Shown piece after piece: positions 17,992 to 27,245 of a DNA stretch of 64,000 nt. Numbering within the stretch: position 1 is the stretch's first letter; each line of letters begins with the position of its first letter. Position numbers and translations under genes: made by a program. The stretch lies in NCBI GenBank assembly GCA_048270425.1, contig JBLWSY010000018.1:28931-92930 (forward strand), written 5' to 3'. The notes under the pieces were generated by a model. It saw only the letters and a program-made list of their open reading frames with translations. It made no database searches and was not told the DNA's origin. The stretch is from Oceanospirillum sp048270425 (GTDB lineage Bacteria > Pseudomonadota > Gammaproteobacteria > Pseudomonadales > Halomonadaceae).

Positions 17992-18003
17992 GGCGGTAGC
18001 GTG
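17992..18003 (+). promoter_or_regulatory. ops element (RfaH recruitment site)
   Basis: GGCGGTAGCGTG matches the established ops core (GGCGGTAGNNTG) exactly and is on the coding strand, 58 bp before the first gene of a 25-kb polysaccharide cluster. ops makes RNA polymerase pause so that RfaH can bind the exposed non-template strand. An rfaH gene is present at 8107-8604. Confidence 0.9.
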
Positions 18004-18061
18004 CCTCAAACAGTGCTACATGCATAAACCGAAAGATAATCACCGCTAGGATTTTTGAATA

Positions 18062-19339
18062 ATGAGTGCTCAGAGTGAAGCTCGAATTGCTGTAATCGGC
18101 CTTGGCTATGTTGGTCTGCCTCTGGCTGTGGAGTTTGGTAAAACCCGCCAGGTTGTAGGTTTTGATATCAATGAAAAACGGATAGCAGAGCTACGTGATG
18201 GTCATGACTTCACCTTGGAAGTTTCCGATGAAGAGTTGAAAGATGCGAGTGGGCTCAAGTTCTCGTCAGATATTAAAGCGATCGAAAACAGCAATGTTTA
18301 TATCGTTACAGTGCCTACCCCTATTGATGAGAACAATGCTCCGGATCTGACACCGCTTCGCAAGTCATCGGCCATGCTGGCAACGGTGATCAAAAAAGGC
18401 GATATCGTCATATACGAATCCACGGTATACCCTGGTGCTACAGAAGAAGTTTGCATTCCAATTATCGAAAAAGGCTCAGGCCTTCAGTTTAATACTGACT
18501 TTTTTGCCGGTTATAGTCCTGAGCGTATTAATCCAGGTGACAAAGTTAATACCCTGACCAAAATTAAAAAAATCACCTCTGGTTCCACGCCTGAAATTGC
18601 TCGGTTTGTTGATGAGCTCTACGGTTCCATTATTACTGCCGGAACCCACTCCGCCAGCTCAATCAAGGTTGCTGAAGCTGCTAAAGTGATCGAAAACACC
18701 CAGCGTGATCTCAATATCGCCATCATCAATGAGTTTGCCAAAATCTTTAATATTCTTGGGATTGATACTCAGGAGGTTCTGGATGCTGCCGGTACTAAAT
18801 GGAATTTCCTGCCATTCAAGCCGGGCCTTGTTGGTGGGCATTGTATCAGTGTCGATCCCTATTATCTGACCTATAAAGCAAAAGAAGTGGGCTATCAGCC
18901 CGAAGTTATCCTTGCGGGACGCCGGATCAATGACGGTATGGGGCAGTACACAGCAACTCAGTTAGTCAAAGCAGTCAGTCGCAAGAAAATCCATATTGAC
19001 GAAGCGCGGGTTCTGGTTCTTGGTTTCACGTTCAAAGGCGATTGCCCGGATGTTCGTAACACCAAAATCATCGATATGGTGAAAGAGCTTGAGAGCTTTA
19101 ACATGAACGTTGACGTCTTTGATCCCTGGGCTGAAGCAGAAGAAGTGCAGCATGAATATGGATTGAAGCTGGAACCGGAGATTCATGAAGGCGTTTACGA
19201 CGCTATCGTATTAGCGGTTGATCACTCTGACTTCAAAGAGTGGGGCGTAGAGAAAATACGTTCGTACGGAAAAGAAAAGCATGTGCTTTACGATGTTAAG
19301 CATGTACTTGCAAAACACGAATCTGATCTGCGTCTCTAA
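18062..19339 (+). CDS. wbpA: UDP-N-acetylhexosamine 6-dehydrogenase (WbpA/WbpO/TviB type)
   Basis: The protein has 425 residues. It has an NAD-binding GLGYVGLP (about 13-20), the TPTPI-like VPTPID region, a central domain with VAEAAKVIENTQRD, and the catalytic Cys261 in GGHCISVDPYY. The sequence closely follows the TviB/WbpO branch, which oxidises UDP-GlcNAc or UDP-GalNAc at C6 to the uronic acid. With wbpB-, wbpD- and wbpE-like genes directly after it, the product is expected to be UDP-GlcNAcA. It is the first gene after the ops leader. Confidence 0.9.
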   Translation: MSAQSEARIAVIGLGYVGLPLAVEFGKTRQVVGFDINEKRIAELRDGHDFTLEVSDEELKDASGLKFSSDIKAIENSNVYIVTVPTPIDENNAPDLTPLRKSSAMLATVIKKGDIVIYESTVYPGATEEVCIPIIEKGSGLQFNTDFFAGYSPERINPGDKVNTLTKIKKITSGSTPEIARFVDELYGSIITAGTHSASSIKVAEAAKVIENTQRDLNIAIINEFAKIFNILGIDTQEVLDAAGTKWNFLPFKPGLVGGHCISVDPYYLTYKAKEVGYQPEVILAGRRINDGMGQYTATQLVKAVSRKKIHIDEARVLVLGFTFKGDCPDVRNTKIIDMVKELESFNMNVDVFDPWAEAEEVQHEYGLKLEPEIHEGVYDAIVLAVDHSDFKEWGVEKIRSYGKEKHVLYDVKHVLAKHESDLRL

Positions 19340-19350
19340 GGAATCTAGCA

Positions 19351-20298
19351 ATGAAAAATTTCGGACTTATCGGTGCTGCTGGCTATATTGCTCCGCGTCA
19401 CCTGAAGGCAATTAAAGAAACGGGTCACAACCTAGTTGTTGCTATGGATATCAATGACTCCGTGGGCATTATGGATAGCCACTTCCCGGAAGCAGAATTC
19501 TTTACAGAGTTTGAAGAGTTCTCAGGCTTCGTGGAAGACCTGAAACAAAAAGGTCAGAAGCTCGACTATATCGCCGTTTGTTCTCCAAATTATCTGCACC
19601 TGCCTCACATGAAATTTGCCCTGCAGAACGGTATCGATGTTATCTGCGAAAAGCCTTTGGTTTTAAATACAGATGATCTTGAAACACTGAAGCGCTATGA
19701 GGCTGAATACGGTGCAAAAGTGAACTCTATCCTGCAACTTCGCCTGCACCCTTCAATTATTGCGCTGCGCGATAAAGTGCAGTCGGCTCCTGCTGGTAAA
19801 GTCTTTGATGTGGACCTTACCTACCTGACGTCACGCGGTAAATGGTATCTGAAGAGCTGGAAAGGCTTTGATGAGAAATCCGGTGGTGTAGCAACGAATA
19901 TCGGTGTTCACTTTTATGACATGCTTCATTTTATTTTTGGGGATATCAAAAAGAATGAAGTGCACTACCGGGATCAGAAAACCTCTTCCGGCTATCTGGA
20001 ATACGAGCGTGCCCGTGTTCGTTGGTTTCTTTCGATTGATGCTAAACACTTGCCTGAAAACGCAGTACAGGGAGAGAAGCTGACCTACCGTAGTATTGAC
20101 ATTGAAGGTGAAGAGCTAGAGTTTTCGGGTGGCTTCACGGACCTGCACACTCAAAGCTACCAGAATATTCTGGCCGGTAAGGGCTATGGTGTTGAAGAGA
20201 ACCGCGCTGCGATCCAGACAGTTTCAGATATGCGCAATACCGCCATCACAGAAAACCCGGCCCGACCACATCCACTGTTAGCAAAAGTACTCGGTTAA
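19351..20298 (+). CDS. wbpB: UDP-N-acetylglucosaminuronate 3-dehydrogenase (WbpB-like, Gfo/Idh/MocA)
   Basis: This 315-residue oxidoreductase starts with a Rossmann motif (GLIGAAGYI) and carries the family EKP motif (CEKPLV, about 97-102), followed by the Gfo/Idh/MocA C-terminal domain. WbpB oxidises C3 of UDP-GlcNAcA with NAD and hands the 3-keto product to WbpE (family knowledge). The spacing is 11 bp from the dehydrogenase gene and 13 bp to the acetyltransferase gene, so they form one operon. Confidence 0.9.
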   Translation: MKNFGLIGAAGYIAPRHLKAIKETGHNLVVAMDINDSVGIMDSHFPEAEFFTEFEEFSGFVEDLKQKGQKLDYIAVCSPNYLHLPHMKFALQNGIDVICEKPLVLNTDDLETLKRYEAEYGAKVNSILQLRLHPSIIALRDKVQSAPAGKVFDVDLTYLTSRGKWYLKSWKGFDEKSGGVATNIGVHFYDMLHFIFGDIKKNEVHYRDQKTSSGYLEYERARVRWFLSIDAKHLPENAVQGEKLTYRSIDIEGEELEFSGGFTDLHTQSYQNILAGKGYGVEENRAAIQTVSDMRNTAITENPARPHPLLAKVLG

Positions 20299-20311
20299 TA
20301 AGCAGGTTACG

Positions 20312-20890
20312 ATGAAATATCAGGTACATGAATCGGCTATTGTTGATGCTGGCGCCCAAATTGGTGATGGCAGTCGTGTTTGGCACTTCGTACACGTTTG
20401 TGGTGGTGCTCAAATCGGTAAGGGTGTCTCTTTGGGGCAAAATGTTTTTGTCGGCAACAAAGTCACTATCGGTGATAACTGCAAAATACAGAATAATGTC
20501 TCTGTCTACGACAATGTGCACTTGGAAGAAGGTGTTTTCTGTGGCCCCAGCATGGTCTTTACCAACGTCTATAACCCGCGCTCACTAATCGAGCGAAAGG
20601 ACGAGTACAAGGATACTCTTGTAAAGCGGGGCGCCACCTTGGGGGCTAATTGCACGATTGTCTGCGGAGTAACCGTTGGCGAGTTTGCATTTGTCGGAGC
20701 GGGAGCTGTCATCAACAAAGATGTACCTGCTTATGCCCTTATGGTCGGTGTTCCGGCCAGGCAGATCGGTTGGATGAGTGAATACGGCGAACAACTGGAT
20801 CTACCTTTAGAAGGTCAAGCTGAGGCAACCTGCTCTCATACCGGTAGTAAATATCGACTTAATGGCAACACCCTTGTCCGGAACGATTAA
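20312..20890 (+). CDS. wbpD: UDP-2-acetamido-3-amino-glucuronate N-acetyltransferase (WbpD-like)
   Basis: This 192-residue left-handed beta-helix protein is full of hexapeptide repeats (for example IGDNCKIQNNVSVYDNV and GVTVGEFAFVGAGAVI). WbpD N-acetylates the 3-amino group of UDP-GlcNAc(3NH2)A. Length and gene order (wbpB-wbpD-wbpE) support the call. It should be a soluble trimer. Confidence 0.9.
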   Translation: MKYQVHESAIVDAGAQIGDGSRVWHFVHVCGGAQIGKGVSLGQNVFVGNKVTIGDNCKIQNNVSVYDNVHLEEGVFCGPSMVFTNVYNPRSLIERKDEYKDTLVKRGATLGANCTIVCGVTVGEFAFVGAGAVINKDVPAYALMVGVPARQIGWMSEYGEQLDLPLEGQAEATCSHTGSKYRLNGNTLVRND

Positions 20891-20894
20891 TACC

Positions 20895-22010
20895 ATGCAA
20901 TTTATCGATCTCGCTGCACAATATCAGCAGCTCAAAACCCGCATTGATCAGCGCATTCAGAATGTACTGAATCATGGTCAGTACATCATGGGGCCAGAAG
21001 TAAAAGAACTGGAAGAAAATCTGGCTGAATACGTTGGTGTAAAACACGCCATTACCTGTGCCAATGGAACTGATGCCTTAACGTTGGCGCTTATGGCTCT
21101 GGATATTGGAGAAGGAGATGCAGTCTTTGTTCCGACCTTCACCTTCTTTGCTTCAGCAGAAACGATTGCTTTTGCAAAAGCAACTCCGGTATTTGTTGAT
21201 TCTGATGCGGATACTTTCAATATTTGCCTGCAGGATCTGGAACGAAAAATCCAGACAGTTCAGTCTGAAGGTAAGTTGCGGTTAAAAGCCATTATGGCTG
21301 TGGATCTGTTTGGTTTACCGGCTAATTATCCTGCAATAAGAAAAATTGCAGACAGGTATGACCTTAAGATTATTGAAGATTCCGCTCAGGGGTTTGGCGG
21401 ATCGATAGAGGGAAAAAAGGCGGGTAGTTTTGGCGATATCGCTACCACAAGTTTTTTCCCCGCGAAGCCTTTGGGTTGCTACGGTGATGGCGGTGCTCTG
21501 TTTACAGATAATGATGAGTACGCAGCACTTATCGAGTCCTATCGCGTTCATGGTAAAGGGCAAGACAAATACGATAACGTTCGTATCGGCATGAACAGCC
21601 GTCTGGATACGATTCAGGCTGCTGTTTTATTAGAAAAACTAGCTGCCTTCCCGCAGGAACTGATAAACAGAAATGAACTAGCCAGCCAGTACACAGCCGA
21701 ATTGTCGGACAAGTTCAACACACCAAAAACTCCCGAAGGCTCCATCAGTTCATGGGCGCAATACACTCTGATCGCTGAAAGTACAGAGCAGCGAGAACAG
21801 CTCATGGCTCACCTTAAGGGACAGGGTGTACCCAGCATGATCTATTACGGCACCTGCATGCATCAGCAAACGGCGTTTAAAAATCTTAGGTATCAGGAAG
21901 GAGACTTCCCAATCGCTGAAAAGCTTGCTTCAACAGTTTTTAGCCTGCCGATGCATCCCTATATGACAAACGAGAATTATCAGAAAGTTAATAAGGCGAT
22001 GCTTGGGTGA
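20895..22010 (+). CDS. wbpE: UDP-2-acetamido-3-keto-glucuronate aminotransferase (WbpE-like)
   Basis: This 371-residue DegT/DnrJ/EryC1-family PLP enzyme aminates C3 of the keto sugar made by WbpB. The PLP-lysine is Lys191 in FFPAKPLGCYGDGG. I chose the start at 20895 (MQFIDLAAQYQ), which is the family N-terminus. An in-frame ATG at 20862 would overlap wbpD and add an unrelated peptide. No epimerase gene (wbpI) is seen nearby, so the sugar probably stays in the gluco form. The stop overlaps an acyltransferase remnant. Confidence 0.9.
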   Translation: MQFIDLAAQYQQLKTRIDQRIQNVLNHGQYIMGPEVKELEENLAEYVGVKHAITCANGTDALTLALMALDIGEGDAVFVPTFTFFASAETIAFAKATPVFVDSDADTFNICLQDLERKIQTVQSEGKLRLKAIMAVDLFGLPANYPAIRKIADRYDLKIIEDSAQGFGGSIEGKKAGSFGDIATTSFFPAKPLGCYGDGGALFTDNDEYAALIESYRVHGKGQDKYDNVRIGMNSRLDTIQAAVLLEKLAAFPQELINRNELASQYTAELSDKFNTPKTPEGSISSWAQYTLIAESTEQREQLMAHLKGQGVPSMIYYGTCMHQQTAFKNLRYQEGDFPIAEKLASTVFSLPMHPYMTNENYQKVNKAMLG

Positions 22011-22123
22011 ACACGTTAGCATTTCGATCTGATATTCAGGGATTAAGAGCCATCGCGGTAATTGTCGTGATGGCTTTTCATTTTAACTCTGCTTCTTATT
22101 TCACAAGAAATAATAAATGCTAA
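22007..22123 (+). pseudogene. N-terminal stub of an OafA-type acyltransferase-3 gene
   Basis: GTG at 22007 overlaps the wbpE stop (GTGA), as expected for a coupled next gene. The 38-residue frame reads FRSDIQGLRAIAVIVVMAFHF, the start of acyltransferase-3 proteins that O-acetylate surface sugars. After about 28 residues the similarity ends and the frame stops at TAA 22121-22123. The wzx start lies inside its end. The rest of this gene is lost, at the point where base composition becomes AT-rich. Confidence 0.75.
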
Positions 22124-23400
22124 TTAATGTTTTGAAAAAAAACGAGTTTGCTAAAAACGTACTTACCTTAATGACAGGGACTGTTTTAGCCCAAGCTGTA
22201 CCGATAGCAATTATCCCTATTCTTACCCGGATTTTTACACCCGAAGACTTTGGCCTATTGGCCTTATATGGAGCCTTCGTTTCCATTTTGGGCGTAGTAG
22301 CAACTGGGCGTTATGAAATAGCTATTATGCTTCCAAAAGAGAATGAGGAAGCGCGAGTCTTATTGCAAGTGTCAGTCTTGGTTGCTTTTTTCATTGCTCT
22401 AATTGTCAGTATTCCTATTTTTATATGGAATGTTGAGATCGCTAGTTTTTTAGGTAATGAAGCTATTGCCTCTTGGCTGTACTTGGTACCTGCTTCAGTT
22501 ACGTTGATTGGTGTGTATCAAGCATTAACTTATTGGAATAACAGGCAAAAGAGGTTTAGAAATACAGCGGTTTCGCGAGTTAATCAAAGCCTGTTTCAAG
22601 GTGTCGCGCAAACAGCTCTAGGTTTCGGTAAGATTGCCGGTGGCCTTATTTGGGGGCAGTTTTTTGGAATTATATCCTCAACAACCTATTTGCTTAGAAA
22701 AGATCAAAACTATAAAAAAGTACTGGAAAAAACAGAAGTTAGTGCCTTAAAGCAGCAAATGAAAAAGTATCAGAAATTCCCTAAGTACGGAATTATTGGT
22801 GGTTTGTGTGACGCAGGTGCTACACAGATGCCTGTTTTAATGCTGACTAAATTTTATTCAAGCACTGTAACAGGTATGTTCAGTTTAACCTTTCGCGTGC
22901 TTAACATGCCAACATCGATAGTTTCATCGGCTATAAGTCAGGTTCTTTTTCAAAAGGTAGTGGAAATAAGCCACAATGAACCGGAAAATCTGAATAAATA
23001 TATTATAAAAATGTTTTTCTTTCTTTTTTTGGTTTACCTACCGGCAGTTCCTATATTGTTTTTTTGGGGTGATACTTTATTTGCCTTTGTCTTTGGTGAA
23101 GAGTGGGGGCAGGCTGGTATCTATGCAGGTTATCTTGTAATTGCTGTTGCCATACGTTTTGCTGTTAGCCCTTTAAGTGCGGTTCTTGGGTTAGAAGAAA
23201 ATATAAAAAAAGGTGTATTTTGGCAGGTGCTTTATTTGTGTACCATTACACCAACCCTTTATTTTAGTTCAGGCTTGAATGTTGAGCAGTTTTTTGTGGC
23301 TTTTGTGGCACATGAAATTGTGTTATATGGAATTTATTTCGTACTGATTTTGAAAGGTACTAAAGCAATTAATCAAAATAAACCAATCGTCTCTAACTAA
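22117..23400 (+). CDS. wzx: Wzx-type oligosaccharide flippase
   Basis: The 427-residue protein has about twelve hydrophobic segments and a TRIFTPEDFGLLALYG motif near the N-terminus, typical of the polysaccharide-export MATE-like (MOP) family. It should flip the undecaprenyl-linked repeat unit across the inner membrane. The gene is AT-rich compared with wbpABDE, which fits a horizontally exchanged O-antigen segment. Its ATG lies within the end of the acyltransferase stub. Confidence 0.88.
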   Translation: MLINVLKKNEFAKNVLTLMTGTVLAQAVPIAIIPILTRIFTPEDFGLLALYGAFVSILGVVATGRYEIAIMLPKENEEARVLLQVSVLVAFFIALIVSIPIFIWNVEIASFLGNEAIASWLYLVPASVTLIGVYQALTYWNNRQKRFRNTAVSRVNQSLFQGVAQTALGFGKIAGGLIWGQFFGIISSTTYLLRKDQNYKKVLEKTEVSALKQQMKKYQKFPKYGIIGGLCDAGATQMPVLMLTKFYSSTVTGMFSLTFRVLNMPTSIVSSAISQVLFQKVVEISHNEPENLNKYIIKMFFFLFLVYLPAVPILFFWGDTLFAFVFGEEWGQAGIYAGYLVIAVAIRFAVSPLSAVLGLEENIKKGVFWQVLYLCTITPTLYFSSGLNVEQFFVAFVAHEIVLYGIYFVLILKGTKAINQNKPIVSN

Positions 23401-23408
23401 GGTTTTTT

Positions 23409-25199
23409 ATGTGCGGAATAGCGGGCTATATTGCCAGTCAAGTAGCAAACCAAACACCTCTTAAAAAAATGACTGATGCCATCATTCATCGTGGGCCGGA
23501 TGGTGAAGGGCAGTATTATGATACAGACTATGCATTTGGCCATAGGCGGTTAGCTATTGTCGATTTATCTGAAGCTGGCGCACAACCAATGCATTATCTT
23601 GACCGCTATGTAATTACTTATAACGGTGAAGTATATAACCACCCTGAGCTTAGAGAAGAACTGGTCAAATTAGGCTATTCATTCAATAGTGAAACCGACA
23701 CAGAAGTGATATTAGCTAGCTACGACTGTTGGGGAGTAGATTGTCTGAACAAGTTTAACGGCATGTGGGCGTTTGTACTTTATGACAAGCAAGAGAAAAA
23801 ATACTTTATAGCCCGCGATCGTTTTGGCAAAAAACCTCTCTATTACACCCAAACAACAGATCACTTTGTATTTTGCAGTGAAGTCAAAGGCATTTATGCT
23901 AGTGGCCTAGTAGAAAAAGCTCCCAACAAAAGCTATCTAAAAAATTATCTGGAAAACGGCCCTAATGAGTATGATGCAGAAACAGCCTTCGAAAATGTTT
24001 ATCGTTTTCCCTTTGCCCACTACTTTTTTGGCAGCAAAGAAGAGCTACTAAACCAACCTAAGTTCACCCGGTACTGGGAATTAACCACTAATACCAGCAA
24101 AGAACGCTTTTGCCCAAATAAAGCCAACGAATACGCCAAGCAATATTATGACCTGCTGGCTGATGCGGTAAAACTACGTCTAAGGGCCGACGTAAAAGTG
24201 GGCTCAGCACTATCAGGCGGTTTAGACAGTAGCTCAATAGTATACTTAGTCAACCAGCAGCTAAAAGCCCAGGGTAAAGAAGACTTACAGGAAACCTTTT
24301 CTTCTGTTTACAAGTCCAAGGGTACACAGGATTGTGATGAAAGCATTTTTATAGATCTTCTGGCAAAAGAACTGAATGTAAATTCAAATCAAATTGAGCC
24401 AAAGGAAGAAGATATTCCTGCCGAGCATCAAAAAATGATTTGGGCTATGGAAAACCCACCCGAAAGTACTTGTATGTCTGGCTGGCACACTTTTATGAAA
24501 GTAAAAGAAACAGGTGTAAAGGTAACCTTGGATGGACAAGGTGCTGATGAACAGTTAGCAGGATATTTGCCTTACATTGCTAGTTACTTAACGTCAATTT
24601 CTCTGTTTGATCTGTATAAAGAATTTTTTCATTTCTTGAAAATACCCGGTGCAAAAAAAACATTGCTACTCAGTTTTTTAATGGCAAACTTTAAATTCAT
24701 ATTTGGCAATAGAGCCTATCAGGCATTATTTAAGAAATTAAAAGGCCGCCAACCACCCACTGAATTGAATTTAGAGTTAAAATCATCCATCGAGAAAGGG
24801 TTGATTACTCTTATTCATTACTCCGATCATGTTTCAATGGGGCATAGTATAGAATCAAGAATGCCTTTTATGGATTATCGTTTAGTTGATTTTTTAGCCC
24901 AGGTGCCCGCCTGCTATAAAATGCATAACGGCTGGACGAAATACTTGGCTCGACTTGCCTTCGATAAAAAGCTACCCGATGACATTACCTGGCGAAAAGA
25001 CAAAATGGGCTGGCCAATCCCGGAAGAATATTGGTTCAAAGGAAACCTAAAAAAGTGGGCTTCAGATACACTGAAGGATTCAAAAACTTTAAAAGAGATA
25101 TGCCCAAAATTAGATGTTGAGAATGAATTTAATATCAGTATAAAGAAAAGTGTAAGAAAGCTTAATGTTGCAATGGCCAATAAATTAAATTTGTGGTGA
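23409..25199 (+). CDS. Asparagine-synthetase-like glutamine amidotransferase (first copy)
   Basis: This 596-residue protein has a class II glutaminase domain (catalytic Cys2 in MCGIAGYI, RGPDGEGQ) and an ATP-PPi synthetase domain with LSGGLDSSS at about residue 267. In O-antigen loci such proteins amidate uronic acids (the WbpS type), which fits a locus making a diacetamido-uronic acid. A housekeeping asparagine synthetase is less likely because of the position. A second, diverged copy lies at 29939. Confidence 0.85.
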   Translation: MCGIAGYIASQVANQTPLKKMTDAIIHRGPDGEGQYYDTDYAFGHRRLAIVDLSEAGAQPMHYLDRYVITYNGEVYNHPELREELVKLGYSFNSETDTEVILASYDCWGVDCLNKFNGMWAFVLYDKQEKKYFIARDRFGKKPLYYTQTTDHFVFCSEVKGIYASGLVEKAPNKSYLKNYLENGPNEYDAETAFENVYRFPFAHYFFGSKEELLNQPKFTRYWELTTNTSKERFCPNKANEYAKQYYDLLADAVKLRLRADVKVGSALSGGLDSSSIVYLVNQQLKAQGKEDLQETFSSVYKSKGTQDCDESIFIDLLAKELNVNSNQIEPKEEDIPAEHQKMIWAMENPPESTCMSGWHTFMKVKETGVKVTLDGQGADEQLAGYLPYIASYLTSISLFDLYKEFFHFLKIPGAKKTLLLSFLMANFKFIFGNRAYQALFKKLKGRQPPTELNLELKSSIEKGLITLIHYSDHVSMGHSIESRMPFMDYRLVDFLAQVPACYKMHNGWTKYLARLAFDKKLPDDITWRKDKMGWPIPEEYWFKGNLKKWASDTLKDSKTLKEICPKLDVENEFNISIKKSVRKLNVAMANKLNLW

Positions 25200-25206
25200 T
25201 TATTGT

Positions 25207-26160
25207 ATGCGTATACTGATAATTACAAGTGGTATTTCTCGTATTTGTGAACCGGTTTTCGATAATAAATTTGATGTTGTCGGCGTCGTTGAGTCTATGC
25301 CGCGTGGATGGCAACCCAGCAGTGGGAAAAATTTGCGTAGTTTTTTGAAAGGAATTTATCGCACGGCTTTCAAGCGTAATATGAATCTTGAAAGGTTTTG
25401 TTTTGGTAAAGCAGTCCCCTACAATAAAATTTATAAAGGGAATGAAGCTGAAGTTACATCTTGGGTTAAGGGTCTCAATCCTGATCTGATTGTGGTTTTT
25501 AGCATGTCTCAGCTTATTAAAAAAGATTTAATTGATGTTCCAAAATATGGGGTTATCAATCTGCATCCGTCAATGTTGCCAGAGTATCGTGGGCCTAATC
25601 CAGATTTTTGGCAATATTACAATATGGAAATAAACCCAGGTGTAACGGTTCATTATATCAATGAAGGTGAGGATACAGGGGATATCATCTTTCAGGAGCG
25701 TGTGCACATTCCTTTGGGAACCAAGTCACCTGAAAGGCTGGATAAGCTAATTGGTGATGTTGGTGCTTCTCTGCTCCTAAAGGCAATCCAAGCTATACAA
25801 TCAGGTACAGCCCCCCGAATTCGCCAGCCAACCGATAGTCCAACCTTACGGGCTAGAAATATACAACCAGAAGAGCATAAAGAAATTATTGACTGGAAAA
25901 ATTGGCCAATAGAGCGCATCTGGCACGTTATGCGAGGAACTGAGCTTTGGCTTAACGCCGTTGAACAACCCAAGGGCATTTTTAAAGGCCAGCGTTGGTT
26001 GGTTGGTAAGTACGAGAGAAAAGAAAATACTGAGAAACCGGGTACGTTAACACACTTTAAAGGAAAAAAAGCTGTGGTGACCCCCGAGGGCTATATATTT
26101 ATTGATATAAAGTTCAGCTTAAAGAAATCTTTGCTTTTTGTTCTTAATTTAAAATTTTGA
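25207..26160 (+). CDS. Formyltransferase-fold protein, probable sugar N-formyltransferase
   Basis: This 317-residue protein resembles the N-terminal domain of methionyl-tRNA formyltransferase. Visible motifs are NLHPSMLPEYRGPNP (catalytic His and 10-formyl-THF region) and EGEDTGDII. In sugar loci these enzymes formylate an amino sugar such as Qui4N or a related 4-amino sugar. The spacing is 7 bp after the amidotransferase gene. The substrate is unknown. Confidence 0.75.
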   Translation: MRILIITSGISRICEPVFDNKFDVVGVVESMPRGWQPSSGKNLRSFLKGIYRTAFKRNMNLERFCFGKAVPYNKIYKGNEAEVTSWVKGLNPDLIVVFSMSQLIKKDLIDVPKYGVINLHPSMLPEYRGPNPDFWQYYNMEINPGVTVHYINEGEDTGDIIFQERVHIPLGTKSPERLDKLIGDVGASLLLKAIQAIQSGTAPRIRQPTDSPTLRARNIQPEEHKEIIDWKNWPIERIWHVMRGTELWLNAVEQPKGIFKGQRWLVGKYERKENTEKPGTLTHFKGKKAVVTPEGYIFIDIKFSLKKSLLFVLNLKF

Positions 26161-27131
26161 GTGAGCCAGTGACTAATAAAGAAAAATACCGACAATTCTG
26201 TGAGCAAGACCCCGGCATCTCTATTTTCAGCCAAGCCTGGTGGCTGGATGCAGTTGCAGGTGACAATTGGGATGTATGCATGGTGGAAAAGGGCGGTCAG
26301 ATCCTTGCCACTATGCCCTATGTGTTGCAGAAGCGATTTGGGTTGACGCTATTGACGCAGCCTAAGCTAACCCAAACGCTTGGCCCTTGGCTTAAACCAT
26401 CTACGGCGAAATACAGTAAGCAGCTTTCTCAGCAAAAAGATTTAATGGAAGCTCTGATTCAACAATTGCCAAAGTACCATTACTTCAGTCAGAATTGGCA
26501 TTATACCAATAAAAATTGGCTGCCTTTTTATTGGAAAGGTTTTGAGCAAGTAACACGTTATACTTATGTGATTGATAATTTATCTAATATTGACGATATT
26601 TGGGGCGCGTTCCAAGAGAACATTAGGAGGGAGATCCGTAAGGCGGAAAATAAGTTTAATCTTGTTATAAAAGAAAACTTGCCTTTCAGTGATTTTTTGC
26701 TACTTAATCGGCAAACCTTCTCACGACAAGGAATGCAATTGCCTTACTCTGAAGCTTTTGTAAACCAGCTGCTATCTACAGCAAAAGATCGGAATCAATG
26801 CCGTTGGTTTATTGCGCAAGATAATAAAGGCCAAAATCATGCGGGTGTTTTGCTGGTTTGGGATGCTGAGTCGGCTTACTACTTAATGGGGGGGGGAGAT
26901 CCTGATTTAAGGAATAGTGGTGCAACAAGTTTGTGCATGTGGGAAGCCATTAAATTTGCTTCCACTGTTACAAAGCGATTTGATTTTGAAGGATCGATGA
27001 TTGAGCCGGTAGAGCGCTTCTTCAGGGCTTTTGGTGCTAAACAAACACCCTACTTCACGCTGACACACCGACCCTCGCGCTGGTTAAATACTGTTCAGCA
27101 TTTAAGAAAGGCACTGAAAGGCCAAGCATAA
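26157..27131 (+). CDS. FemAB/BioF2-like GNAT-fold acyltransferase
   Basis: The 324-residue protein begins at TTG overlapping the previous stop; GTG at 26169 is an alternative and neither has a clear ribosome site. It has the pattern of FemAB/BioF2-type GNAT proteins: early SQAWWLDAV, a central NIRREIRKAE region, and a late GVLLVWD plus YYLMGGGDPD region. Related proteins in polysaccharide clusters attach an amino acid or acyl group to a sugar amine. This is an inference from fold only. Confidence 0.65.
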   Translation: MSEPVTNKEKYRQFCEQDPGISIFSQAWWLDAVAGDNWDVCMVEKGGQILATMPYVLQKRFGLTLLTQPKLTQTLGPWLKPSTAKYSKQLSQQKDLMEALIQQLPKYHYFSQNWHYTNKNWLPFYWKGFEQVTRYTYVIDNLSNIDDIWGAFQENIRREIRKAENKFNLVIKENLPFSDFLLLNRQTFSRQGMQLPYSEAFVNQLLSTAKDRNQCRWFIAQDNKGQNHAGVLLVWDAESAYYLMGGGDPDLRNSGATSLCMWEAIKFASTVTKRFDFEGSMIEPVERFFRAFGAKQTPYFTLTHRPSRWLNTVQHLRKALKGQA

Positions 27132-27245
27132 TTGGCTAGAAGCCCCGCGCTGCCGGATTCTTCTGCGACAACGTTTTCTACCTTGTTTACCTCGACAAAG
27201 AACATAAACTCTGGTTTAGCGCACGCTGATCCATCAAGGCATCTC

